Shown piece after piece: positions 56,500 to 64,000 of a stretch of 64,000 nucleotides of DNA. The stretch is from Kocuria sp. TGY1127_2. Lineage in GTDB: Bacteria; Actinomycetota; Actinomycetes; Actinomycetales; Micrococcaceae. Where the stretch lies: NCBI RefSeq assembly GCF_013394385.1, contig NZ_AP022834.1, positions 2,294,001 through 2,358,000 of the forward strand, read 5' to 3'. Position 1 is the first letter of the stretch; the number at the start of each line of letters is the position of its first letter. The position numbers and the translations under genes were made by a program. The notes under the pieces were generated by a model that had not been told where the DNA came from, did no database searches, and was given only the letters and a program-made list of their open reading frames with translations.

Positions 56500-57971
56500 G
56501 CAATACGCTGTACATCAACGGCAAGTGGGTCTCCGCTCAGAATGGCGGAACCCGAACGATTGTCTGCCCGGCCGACGGTTCCGAGGTCGGAATCGTCGCG
56601 GAAGCTACGTCGGCCGACACCGAGTCGGCAATCGCGGCGGCCCGCCGTGCCTTCGACGAAGGGGCATGGGATGCCACCGCACCCGAACGTGGCGATTTCC
56701 TGCTCGAGGTCGCCCAGCAGTTGCGGGAACGCAAGGACGAATTTGCCCGCGCCGAATCCCTAGACACCGGTAAGCGGTTGGTCGAGTCGGAATTGGACAT
56801 GGACGACATCGCTGCTTGTTTCCAGTACTACGGCAAGGTCGCAGGACAGGACGCGGGCCGGGTCGTGGACGCTGGCGATCCCAACGTCTCCTCGCGCGTG
56901 GTGACCGAGCCAGTGGGCGTGTGCGGCATGATCACGCCGTGGAACTACCCGTTGCTGCAGGTCGCCTGGAAGGTCGCTCCGGCGCTGGCCGCGGGCAATA
57001 CGTTCATCCTCAAACCCGCCGAGTTGACTCCCCACACCGCGATTCTGCTCCTGGACGTACTGGACAAGCTCGGTCTGCCCGCGGGCGTCGGGAACCTGGT
57101 TCTGGGGGCCGGAGCCGAGGCCGGGGCACCGCTCTCCTCGCATCCGGATGTGGACCTGATTTCCTTCACGGGCGGTCTGGTGACCGGGCGCAAGATCGCC
57201 GGAGCCGCCGCCGCGACCGTCAAGAAGGTCGCATTGGAGCTGGGAGGCAAGAACCCGAATGTGATCTTCGCGGATGCGAACTTCGATGCCGCCGTGGACA
57301 ATGCCCTCAATGGCGCTTTCGTGCACTCCGGCCAGGTTTGCTCCGCCGGTGCACGCATCGTCGTCGAGGAGTCGATCGCCGAGAAGTTCACCGCTGAGCT
57401 CGTCCGCCGCGCGGAGAACATCCGCATCGGCGGCCCCTTCGACGACAAGGCCGAAACCGGCGCCCTGATTTCCGAACAGCATCGCCAGAAAGTCACTGAC
57501 TACGTCAAGGCCGGTGTCGAAGAAGGCGCTCGTATTCGTTGCGGTGGGGAATGGGCCACAGACGGCGAGCTGGCCAACGGCTATTTCTACAAGCCGACCA
57601 TCATCGACCAGGTCGAGCGCGGGATGTCTGTGGTGCGCGACGAAGCCTTCGGGCCGGTCGTGACCATCGAGACCTTCTCCACAGAAGATGAGGCCGTGGC
57701 AACCGCGAACGACACCTTCTACGGTCTGGCGGGTGCCGTCTGGACACAGGACGCCGGCAAGGCCGAGCGCATCGCCTCGCGGTTGCGCCACGGAACCATT
57801 TGGATCAACGATTTCCACCCGTACCTGCCGCAGGCCGAATGGGGCGGAATGAAGCAGTCCGGCGTGGGCCGCGAACTTGGCCTGCACGGGCTCGGTGAGT
57901 ACCAGGAGACCAAGCACATCTACCACAACACGGCCCCGGCCGTGACCGGCTGGTTCAGCGACTCCGAGTAA
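56496..57971 (+). CDS. betB: Betaine aldehyde dehydrogenase
   Basis: A 491-residue NAD(P)-dependent aldehyde dehydrogenase that oxidises betaine aldehyde to glycine betaine. Visible: MITPWNYPLLQVAWKVAPALAAGN (cofactor region), FTGGLVTGRKIAGAA, catalytic Glu in KVALELGGKNPNVIF, catalytic Cys in HSGQVCSAGARI and the late DEAFGPVVTI and INDFHPYLPQAEWGGMKQSG. The FHPYLPQAEWGG segment is typical of the betaine aldehyde subfamily. The GTG start overlaps the transporter stop. Choline oxidase can do the second oxidation itself, so this enzyme is partly redundant. Confidence 0.93.
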   Translation: MSNTLYINGKWVSAQNGGTRTIVCPADGSEVGIVAEATSADTESAIAAARRAFDEGAWDATAPERGDFLLEVAQQLRERKDEFARAESLDTGKRLVESELDMDDIAACFQYYGKVAGQDAGRVVDAGDPNVSSRVVTEPVGVCGMITPWNYPLLQVAWKVAPALAAGNTFILKPAELTPHTAILLLDVLDKLGLPAGVGNLVLGAGAEAGAPLSSHPDVDLISFTGGLVTGRKIAGAAAATVKKVALELGGKNPNVIFADANFDAAVDNALNGAFVHSGQVCSAGARIVVEESIAEKFTAELVRRAENIRIGGPFDDKAETGALISEQHRQKVTDYVKAGVEEGARIRCGGEWATDGELANGYFYKPTIIDQVERGMSVVRDEAFGPVVTIETFSTEDEAVATANDTFYGLAGAVWTQDAGKAERIASRLRHGTIWINDFHPYLPQAEWGGMKQSGVGRELGLHGLGEYQETKHIYHNTAPAVTGWFSDSE

Positions 57972-58000
57972 AGATCTCCGACACGAGAGGAAACCAAGAT

Positions 58001-59596
58001 ATGACCGAAGTTCAGGAATTCGATTACATCATCGTCGGGGGCGGCTCATCGGGTGCGGCGACCGCAGCCCGCTTGAGCGAGAAGAACCCGGAGGCCCAGG
58101 TCGCGCTGATCGAGGCCGGTCCGGACGACGAGGGCATCGATGAGGTTCTGGCGCTCAACCGGTGGATGGAGTTGCTCGAATCCGGCTACGACTGGGATTA
58201 CCCGGTCGAGGAGCAGGAAAAGGGCAATTCTTTTATGCGAATGGCACGGGCCAAGGTGCTCGGCGGTTGCTCGTCGCACAACTCTTGCATCGCTTTTTGG
58301 GCCCCGGAAGAGGACCTCAACGAGTGGGAGGATAAGTTCGGTGCCAAAGGATGGGACGCAGAGAACGGGTTCCGCCTGTACAAACAGCTCGAGACGAACG
58401 AAGATGCCGGCAAGCCCGGCAATGAGCACCACGGCGACTCGGGCCCCGTTCACCTGATGAATGTCCCGCCCAAGGATCCCTGCGGCGTCGCACTCCTGGA
58501 CGCGTGCGAACAGGCCGGGATTCCCCGGACCCAGTTCAACTCGGGCAAGACCGTGACCAACGGTGCAAATTTCTTCCAGATCAACCGCCGTGCGGACGGT
58601 ACCCGTTCATCGTCGGCGGTGTCCTACATCCACCCGATCCGGGACCGGAAGAATTTCCACCTCATCACAGATACCCAAGTCAAGCGGGTCATTTTCGACG
58701 AGGACAAGCGGGCAGTCGGCGTCGAGGTCGTGGACAATGCCTTCGCCGTCGCCAAGACCATCCGTGCCCGCAAGGAGATCATTCTGTCCGCGGGTGCCGT
58801 GGATACGCCCAAGCTCCTGATGCTCTCGGGCATCGGTCCGGCCGAACATCTGCGTCAGGTCGGCATTGAGGTCCTCCAGGACTCGCCGGGTGTGGGCGAG
58901 AACCTTCAGGATCACCCAGAGGCCGTTATCCAGTGGGAAGCCAAGAAGCCGATGGTCACCGACTCGACGCAGTGGTGGGAAATCGGAATCTTCACGGAAC
59001 TCGATGTGCCTTTCAAGGATGAGTTCCCCGGTCGGCCGAATTTCATGATGCATTACGGTTCGGTGAACTTCGACATGCACACTCTCCGGCAAGGCTACCC
59101 CACCGGAGACAATGTCTTCTGCCTGACCCCTAACGTGCCTCACGCTCGCTCGCGCGGAACCGTTCGTCTGCGTTCCTTGGATTTCAGGGACAAGCCGAAG
59201 TTCGACCCGAAGTACTTCACGGACGAGGAGGGCTACGACATGGCGATCATGGTTGCGGGCATCCGGAAGGCCCGTGAGATCGCGTCGCAGTCGGCCTTGG
59301 ACGAGTGGCGTGGACGCGAACTCTTCCCCGGCGAAGACGTCCAGACCGACGAAGAGATCGCCGACTACGTCGCCAAGACCCACAACACGGTCTACCACCC
59401 CGTCGGGACCGTGCGCATGGGGGCCGACGACGACATCGACTCTCCCTTGGATCCTCGTCTTCGCGTCAAGGGCGTGCAGGGGTTGCGCGTGGCCGATGCA
59501 TCGGTCATGCCGGAGATCGTGGCAGTCAATCCCAACATCACGTGCTTCATGATTGGTGAACGTGCCGCCGAATTGATCACGGAGGACAACGCCTAA
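58001..59596 (+). CDS. codA: Choline oxidase (GMC flavoprotein)
   Basis: A 531-residue GMC oxidoreductase. The FAD fold is FDYIIVGGGSSGAATAARLSE. Sequence details match Arthrobacter choline oxidase, not BetA: RWMELLESGYDWDYP, RAKVLGGCSSHNSCIAFWAP with H93 (equivalent of the covalent-FAD His99), HHGDSGPVHLMNVPPKDP, STQWWEIGIF with the choline-binding Glu, MMHYGSV, H466 in VYHPVGTVRMG and N510 in AVNPNIT. It would oxidise choline to glycine betaine with oxygen, producing hydrogen peroxide. It begins 29 nt after betB. A generic annotation would be choline dehydrogenase betA; the motif match argues for the oxidase. Enzyme type is inferred from similarity to remembered sequence. Confidence 0.88.
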   Translation: MTEVQEFDYIIVGGGSSGAATAARLSEKNPEAQVALIEAGPDDEGIDEVLALNRWMELLESGYDWDYPVEEQEKGNSFMRMARAKVLGGCSSHNSCIAFWAPEEDLNEWEDKFGAKGWDAENGFRLYKQLETNEDAGKPGNEHHGDSGPVHLMNVPPKDPCGVALLDACEQAGIPRTQFNSGKTVTNGANFFQINRRADGTRSSSAVSYIHPIRDRKNFHLITDTQVKRVIFDEDKRAVGVEVVDNAFAVAKTIRARKEIILSAGAVDTPKLLMLSGIGPAEHLRQVGIEVLQDSPGVGENLQDHPEAVIQWEAKKPMVTDSTQWWEIGIFTELDVPFKDEFPGRPNFMMHYGSVNFDMHTLRQGYPTGDNVFCLTPNVPHARSRGTVRLRSLDFRDKPKFDPKYFTDEEGYDMAIMVAGIRKAREIASQSALDEWRGRELFPGEDVQTDEEIADYVAKTHNTVYHPVGTVRMGADDDIDSPLDPRLRVKGVQGLRVADASVMPEIVAVNPNITCFMIGERAAELITEDNA

Positions 59597-59628
59597 TCTT
59601 GTGATCCCTGCGAGGTGGCACTTTTGCC

Positions 59629-59662
59629 CGGCACATGCCGCATGCACGATGCGAATGTGCCG
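59629..59662. terminator. Hairpin between convergent codA and MFS genes
   Basis: CGGCACAT pairs with ATGTGCCG, and inside this CGCAT pairs with ATGCG, giving a 13-bp two-part stem. It lies 32 nt after the codA stop and 30 nt after the MFS stop on the other strand. A second, overlapping stem (59610-59621 with 59657-59668) is mutually exclusive with it. Confidence 0.55.
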
Positions 59663-59692
59663 CCTCGCGAAATTCAGCCGCCCCGGTGCGCG

Positions 59693-61072
59693 TTACTCGT
59701 TTTGGTCGGGTCTCCGGGGCTGTATCTGGGGAAATTCCGCGGTCTCGGTCCGGGTCTGCGGCATCTGAATCGTGTCTATGGCTGACGTCTCCGGCGGCGC
59801 AGGAGCACGGTAACCGCGAAGCTGCGGAAACTTCGCGCTCAGTGCTCCGAGGCTCGCCGCACACGCAATCGAGCCGTAGACCAACGCCATACCCGGACCG
59901 GCCCACTGCCCCGCCGCACCCATCACTCCGGAGCCGATGCGCGGCCCGCCGGTCACGGTCACGATGAACAGGCCTTGCAGTCTTCCGCGCATATGGTCGG
60001 GGGCCGCGGTCTGCAGAATGGTAGACCGGTAAATACCGCCCACCGCGTCGGAGGCACCGGCGACCATGAGGCCCAGCAAGCACAGCACGAGGCCGGTCCA
60101 GGCGCCTGCGCTCCCCGGGGTCGTGCCGGTGGCTACCCACACGATCGCCAGCCCAGACCACAGCATCCCTACGGTCCATCCCGCATACGTCCACGTCAGC
60201 GCCGCACCCTGCCGGGTTACGGCGACCGCGCGGCCTGAAAGCAAGGTCCCCAGAAAAGCTCCGACCGTCATAGTTCCGGACAGCAGGCCGGCCACCGCCG
60301 CATTGCCGCCCACCACGGTGATGGCCATCGCGGGGAACAATGCCTGGGGAAACAGGAAAATCATTGCGCACAAGTCCAAGAGAAAAGTCATGGAGATCAC
60401 CGGAGATCTGCGCACGAAGCGGAAACCTTCGAAGACCGCGGCGAATCCACGGGACGGCGCGGCGTCATCGTGATCAGGCCGCTGGGCGGGCAAACGGTAC
60501 AGCGCCCACAGCCCCACGGTGAAAGTCACGACGTCGACGACGTATGTCCATCCGTATCCGACGGCCGCGACCAGGAAACCCCCGAGCATCGGCCCAAAGG
60601 TCATGGCAAGAGTATTGATGGACATGTTCAGCGCGTTGGCAGCCGGAAGCCGCTTCATCCCGACGACTTTCGGGATAATGGCTCCACGTGCGGATTGGTT
60701 GATCGGATGGAAGAAGGACTGGACGGCCACGAGTCCATAGAGCACCCCAACATTCTCCAGATGCAGAAACGCCTGGAGAGCGATCAATACGCTGACCAAC
60801 CAGAGGGTCAGCGAAGCCGCGAGCGCGACCACGCGTCTGTCCATCGCATCCGCGATGACCCCGCCGTACATTCCGCCCACGATCAGCGGAAGCACCGCGA
60901 CCAGCCCGACCGCACCGACGGCGAATGTCGACCCTGTGATGGCGAAAATCTCCAGGGACACAGCCATCGTGGTGACTTGGAAACCCAGGGTCGAAAAGGC
61001 AGAGCCCATCCACAACCGGCGGAAGTCCGGGTACTTCCTCAACGGGGTGAGGTCCATGAACAGCTTGGACAT
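59693..61072 (-). CDS. MFS transporter (EntS/MFS_3-like exporter)
   Basis: A 459-residue major facilitator with 12 predicted helices. Features: PDFRRLWMGSAFSTLGFQVTTMAVSL at helix 1, GGVIADAMDRRVVALAAS in the loop between helices 2 and 3, and FFHPINQSARGAIIPKVVGMKRLPAANALN, which is typical of the MFS_3/EntS group of siderophore and drug exporters. The last 45 residues are a polar tail rich in Pro, Gln and Thr. It is convergent with codA and divergent from the next aldo-keto reductase. Substrate unknown. Confidence 0.9.
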   Translation of the reverse strand: MSKLFMDLTPLRKYPDFRRLWMGSAFSTLGFQVTTMAVSLEIFAITGSTFAVGAVGLVAVLPLIVGGMYGGVIADAMDRRVVALAASLTLWLVSVLIALQAFLHLENVGVLYGLVAVQSFFHPINQSARGAIIPKVVGMKRLPAANALNMSINTLAMTFGPMLGGFLVAAVGYGWTYVVDVVTFTVGLWALYRLPAQRPDHDDAAPSRGFAAVFEGFRFVRRSPVISMTFLLDLCAMIFLFPQALFPAMAITVVGGNAAVAGLLSGTMTVGAFLGTLLSGRAVAVTRQGAALTWTYAGWTVGMLWSGLAIVWVATGTTPGSAGAWTGLVLCLLGLMVAGASDAVGGIYRSTILQTAAPDHMRGRLQGLFIVTVTGGPRIGSGVMGAAGQWAGPGMALVYGSIACAASLGALSAKFPQLRGYRAPAPPETSAIDTIQMPQTRTETAEFPQIQPRRPDQNE

Positions 61073-61156
61073 GGGAAGAGCCTAGCCGGGAATACCCTCG
61101 CCCGGTGAGCTGTTATGGCGATCAAGACAAGGCAATCTTTGAAAGGAATTTACGTT

Positions 61157-61990
61157 TTGAGCACATCACCGAATGTCACATTCAACGACGGCAACCAGAT
61201 CCCCCAGTTGGGATATGGCGTATTCCAGGTCGAAGACGACGTCGCCGAAAAAGTAGTTCAGCAGGCCCTCGCCGCGGGCTACCGTCACATCGACACCGCG
61301 AAGATCTACGGGAACGAGGAAGGCGTGGGACGCGGTATTGCCGCATCCGACGTGAACGAGAAGGATATTTTCGTCACCACCAAGCTGTGGAACGACGATC
61401 AGGGATACGAGTCGACCTTCGAAGCCTTTGACCGTTCCGCGGAGCGCCTCGGCTTGGACAAACCGGTCGATCTCTACCTGATTCACTGGGCCCAGCCCGA
61501 GAACAAGCGGTACTTGGACACGTGGAAAGCTTTCATCAAGCTCCAGAAGCAAGGCAAAGTCAAGTCGATCGGCGTCTCCAACTTCCCTGAAGAGCAGTTG
61601 CGCGAGATCGTCGAGGAAACCGGAGTCACTCCGGCCATCCATCAGGTCGAGTTGCATCCCTTCTTCAATCAGGAGGACATACGCCGAGTCAACGCCGAGT
61701 TGGGCATCGCGACGGAAGCCTGGTCTCCCCTGGGCCAGGGCGGAGAGGTTCTCCAGGAGAAGGTCATCACCGACATCGCTGAAAAGCACGGTGTGACCGC
61801 GGGCCAGGTTGTCATCGCGTGGCATCTTGCTCTGGGCAATGTGGTCATCCCCAAGTCGGTCACGCCCGAACGTATCGTCGAGAACTTCAAGTCCCTCGAC
61901 CTGAAGCTTACGGACGCGGAAATCCAGTCCATCAGCGGCCTCAGTCGTGAAGATGGTCGCATCGGTCACGATCCATCCGAGACCATGTAG
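61157..61990 (+). CDS. Aldo/keto reductase (DkgA-like)
   Basis: A 277-residue AKR, close to 2,5-diketo-D-gluconate reductases. The complete tetrad is visible: Asp and Tyr in YRHIDTAKIYGNEEGVGRGI, Lys in IFVTTKLWNDDQG, His in VDLYLIHWAQPEN. GQVVIAWHLALGNVVIPKSVTPERIVENF is the cofactor segment. The start is the TTG at 61157 (encoding the first residue of LSTSPNVTFNDG), supported by GAAAGGAA 8 nt upstream and by family alignment; an ATG 14 codons earlier lacks this support. It is followed by a strong terminator. Substrate not deducible. Confidence 0.92.
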   Translation: MSTSPNVTFNDGNQIPQLGYGVFQVEDDVAEKVVQQALAAGYRHIDTAKIYGNEEGVGRGIAASDVNEKDIFVTTKLWNDDQGYESTFEAFDRSAERLGLDKPVDLYLIHWAQPENKRYLDTWKAFIKLQKQGKVKSIGVSNFPEEQLREIVEETGVTPAIHQVELHPFFNQEDIRRVNAELGIATEAWSPLGQGGEVLQEKVITDIAEKHGVTAGQVVIAWHLALGNVVIPKSVTPERIVENFKSLDLKLTDAEIQSISGLSREDGRIGHDPSETM

Positions 61991-62016
61991 CGAAGGTTCG
62001 CAGTGCGAGAACCGTC

Positions 62017-62049
62017 GGCGCCCCTTCCGCAAAGTCCGGAAGGGGCGCC
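62017..62049 (+). terminator. Intrinsic terminator after the aldo/keto reductase
   Basis: A perfect 13-bp stem (GGCGCCCCTTCCG) with a 7-nt loop starts 27 nt after the stop codon and is followed by TCTGTGTG. Confidence 0.8.
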
Positions 62050-62229
62050 TCTGTGTGTCGGCCGCGGAGTGTAAGCGTTCGCAGTATCAGGTAATATCGC
62101 GTTCGCTTCTTGGCAGCTCACGTCGAGGATGCATACGCTCATAAGGAAAGACGCAGTCAGCGGCAATGGGTCCGCTCCCGTCTTTCAGCCCGCCGCCCGG
62201 CGGATAATTCTCGGTGGGATGAAGGGATC

Positions 62230-63642
62230 ATGGACGGTTCAGAATGCGAGGGATACGCGGAGTTCCTCGACGCTTTCAAACCTCTGGTCAATGAACTCGC
62301 CGACGCTGGTTGGACGCGCAGCGAATCCCGCCACCGTTTGGTGACGCTGTACCCGAAAATTCCGCGCCATTATCTGGACCGGGCCCTGTCCCAATACCCC
62401 CAGCGATTCGTGCATCCCGGCGAGGAGTCGCTCAACAGCACGTTGCTCGCCTCGGGTGTCTGGCTGGCCCTCAATCATCTACTCGACCTCGGCGAGGACC
62501 GCCGCTTCATTGCGGTTTCGGGCGACCCCGCGATCGTCCAGGATATTTCCCGGATCTTCGAGGCCGCCGGGGCTTCGGAGGAACAGACAGCTGCGCTTCT
62601 GGGCAAAGTCGGGGCAACGCTGTCTTTTCTGACCGAATTCCCGCAAACGTCGATCACCAGCACAGAGTATGAGGCCTTCCGCAATGAATTGCCCGGCGAT
62701 CTCGTCGAGATGTCACGGTTGGTGCGGAGCAACTGGCCCGCGAGCGCTCGGTCGCTGAGTTCCCAATTCGGCGAAGGTTCGTGGTCACGTGCCCTTGTCT
62801 CGATCGGTTTGGCTCCCGGTAAGCGCTATGGTCCGGATGGCACGGACCGCGTCCCGGATTTCACGCAGGACCGGTTTCGGAGTGCCATCGCTGACTTCCT
62901 CACGTATTGCATCCGGAACAATCGCAAACCGTTGGCGTTGCTTTACGGTCGGTGGTCTTCCGACGTCGCCCGGCACACGACGCCCCGACCCACTCTGGCG
63001 ACTCTGCGCAATCGTTTCGGGTCGTGGCACAAGGCTTTGGTTCATGGCCGTCGGCTCATCAATGAGGAGGCTCCCGGTCGGTGCGATCCGCGATACGAGG
63101 AGAATTGGGTGGGCCCCTGGGGCAACGGTCAGTCCACCTCAGGAGCGCAAGGGCCAGGTTCATGGTCGCCTCAGCATTGGATTGACCGGGGCATTGGCGT
63201 CGTCGAACACATAGGCGGTGAGGCCACCGGTGACGAGACGGCCTGGCGCAGCCTGATCGAAGAAATAGGCCAGGCAATCAAGGAACTGCCGTGGAAGCAT
63301 TTCCTCACTGTCGACTACGACACCGGCAATACGGGAGGTGACTCACCCTACGCACAGGCATTTACCGGTCCGGGTGGGGTCTCGGTTTCCCTGGTTTCGG
63401 AGCAGTTCCTCCCGGCGATCATGTGGCCCCTGGACGAGGAATACCTGAAAGAAGCAGGTTGGACGCCACCGAATCCGGATCAGTGGCACTGGGAGCAGTC
63501 CCAACTCTCGTTGAATGACGCGGCCGGGATCCTGGTGGACGCGCTCCGCTACGGCAGGGGCTGTTCCGATCCATACCGATTCCGGTGGGGGTCGGGAGCC
63601 ATCTACGAGTTGGGCCGGTCTGCCACGGCCCCGACTCTTTAG
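62230..63642 (+). CDS. Multidomain protein with HNH-associated repeats and a TY-Chap-like C-terminal domain
   Basis: A 470-residue soluble protein. Residues 1-155 are a helical N-terminal region that I do not recognise. Residues about 155-197 (LSSQFGEGSWSRALVSIGLAP) and 210-275 (PTLATLRNRFGSWHKALVHG) look like two copies of the homing-endonuclease-associated HNH repeat, a small DNA-binding module. No nuclease motif is present. Residues about 350-445 (KHFLTVDYD, YAQAFTGPGGVSVSLVSEQFL, LKEAGWTPPNPDQWHWEQ) resemble the TY-Chap (YbjN/CesT-like chaperone) domain. GAAGGG lies just upstream of the ATG at 62230; 40 further open codons upstream look non-coding. Both domain calls are from pattern memory only. 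Confidence 0.75.
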   Translation: MDGSECEGYAEFLDAFKPLVNELADAGWTRSESRHRLVTLYPKIPRHYLDRALSQYPQRFVHPGEESLNSTLLASGVWLALNHLLDLGEDRRFIAVSGDPAIVQDISRIFEAAGASEEQTAALLGKVGATLSFLTEFPQTSITSTEYEAFRNELPGDLVEMSRLVRSNWPASARSLSSQFGEGSWSRALVSIGLAPGKRYGPDGTDRVPDFTQDRFRSAIADFLTYCIRNNRKPLALLYGRWSSDVARHTTPRPTLATLRNRFGSWHKALVHGRRLINEEAPGRCDPRYEENWVGPWGNGQSTSGAQGPGSWSPQHWIDRGIGVVEHIGGEATGDETAWRSLIEEIGQAIKELPWKHFLTVDYDTGNTGGDSPYAQAFTGPGGVSVSLVSEQFLPAIMWPLDEEYLKEAGWTPPNPDQWHWEQSQLSLNDAAGILVDALRYGRGCSDPYRFRWGSGAIYELGRSATAPTL

Positions 63643-63681
63643 GGCCTCACCACACTCACGCTGAGCAGGAGATGATTCTTG

Positions 63682-64000
63682 GTGTCTTCGACGCCGCCAA
63701 CAGGTCCGATCGACAACGAGTGGTTGGGCTATACACGCGGCACCCCAGAATTCACGAGAATGCTCGTAGCAATGTTCTGTGCGGGCGTGGCGACTTTCGC
63801 TCCCCTGTATTCGCCGCAGGCCGTTTTGCCGTCCATTGCCTCGGATCTGAATCGTGATGTCGCATCCGTTGCCCTCATAGTTTCTGCGGCCACGCTTGGT
63901 CTTGCTCTCTTCGCGTTGCCTTGGACTTACGTTGCCGATCGGTGGGGTAAGAACCGCACCATGGCGATCGCGATCATCACCGCAACACTCTTGGGCCTGC
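63682..64000 (+). CDS. MFS transporter, N-terminal part only
   Basis: The reading frame begins at GTG 63682 (SSTPPTGPIDNEWLGYTRG) or the TTG one codon earlier, with AGGAG 7-10 nt upstream, and runs off the right edge. The first 106 residues show a helix (MLVAMFCAGVATFAPLYS), the motif PQAVLPSIASDLN and the typical MFS loop VADRWGKNRTMAI between helices 2 and 3. This matches YnfM-like drug or arabinose-type exporters. No stop is reached in the window. Confidence 0.85.
   Translation, partial: MSSTPPTGPIDNEWLGYTRGTPEFTRMLVAMFCAGVATFAPLYSPQAVLPSIASDLNRDVASVALIVSAATLGLALFALPWTYVADRWGKNRTMAIAIITATLLGL

Noticed and set aside
58001-59596. Annotation as choline dehydrogenase betA
   Set aside because: The detailed motif pattern agrees with choline oxidase rather than BetA.

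Overview
The window is a high-GC actinobacterial chromosome segment. The blocks ppx / DUF501 / FtsB-like / enolase / mazG, sdhCDAB, glyA-folD and purH-purN-perM are typical of Actinobacteria. The codA-type choline oxidase, which matches the Arthrobacter enzyme motif by motif, points to Micrococcaceae or a close relative. The genus cannot be fixed from sequence alone. I saw no rRNA, tRNA, CRISPR array, intact IS element or prophage.

Layout. 1-4 kb (minus strand): start of a secreted protein, Ppx/GppA phosphatase, DUF501 protein, FtsB/DivIC-like division protein and enolase. 4-15 kb (minus strand): a nucleoside scavenging block. It runs from a BMP-family lipoprotein through an ABC ATPase and two permeases, then cytidine deaminase, thymidine phosphorylase, a large uncharacterised protein, adenosine deaminase and MazG. 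15-20 kb (minus): M20 amidohydrolase and succinate dehydrogenase CDAB. 20-27 kb: mannose-1-phosphate guanylyltransferase (plus), then 2H phosphoesterase, TrpS, exonuclease III, a membrane protein, FolD and GlyA (minus). 27-31 kb (plus): a fused beta-phosphoglucomutase / GH65 phosphorylase.

31-41 kb (minus): a hexuronide operon. A LacI-type regulator is followed by glucuronate isomerase, fructuronate reductase, beta-glucuronidase, a GPH symporter, mannonate dehydratase, gluconokinase and a BASS-family transporter. 41-48 kb: purH and purN, then a small membrane protein and a divergent TetR / aldo-keto reductase pair lying between purN and perM, then perM. 48-54 kb: glycosyltransferase, a PIN-domain toxin with a short partner, and a large SWIM-SNF2 helicase. 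54-60 kb (plus): choline uptake and conversion to glycine betaine (BCCT transporter, betaine aldehyde dehydrogenase, choline oxidase). 60-64 kb: MFS exporter, second aldo-keto reductase, a multidomain protein with HNH-associated repeats and a TY-Chap-like domain, and the start of another MFS transporter.

Many operon junctions show translational coupling by ATGA, GTGA or TAATG overlaps. Several genes without a good ribosome binding site have a TAnnnT hexamer exactly 7 nt before the start codon, which suggests leaderless transcripts. The least explained items are the 598-aa two-domain protein (6072-7868), the TY-Chap/HNH-repeat protein (62230-63642) and the PIN module with its unrecognised partner (49513-50141).
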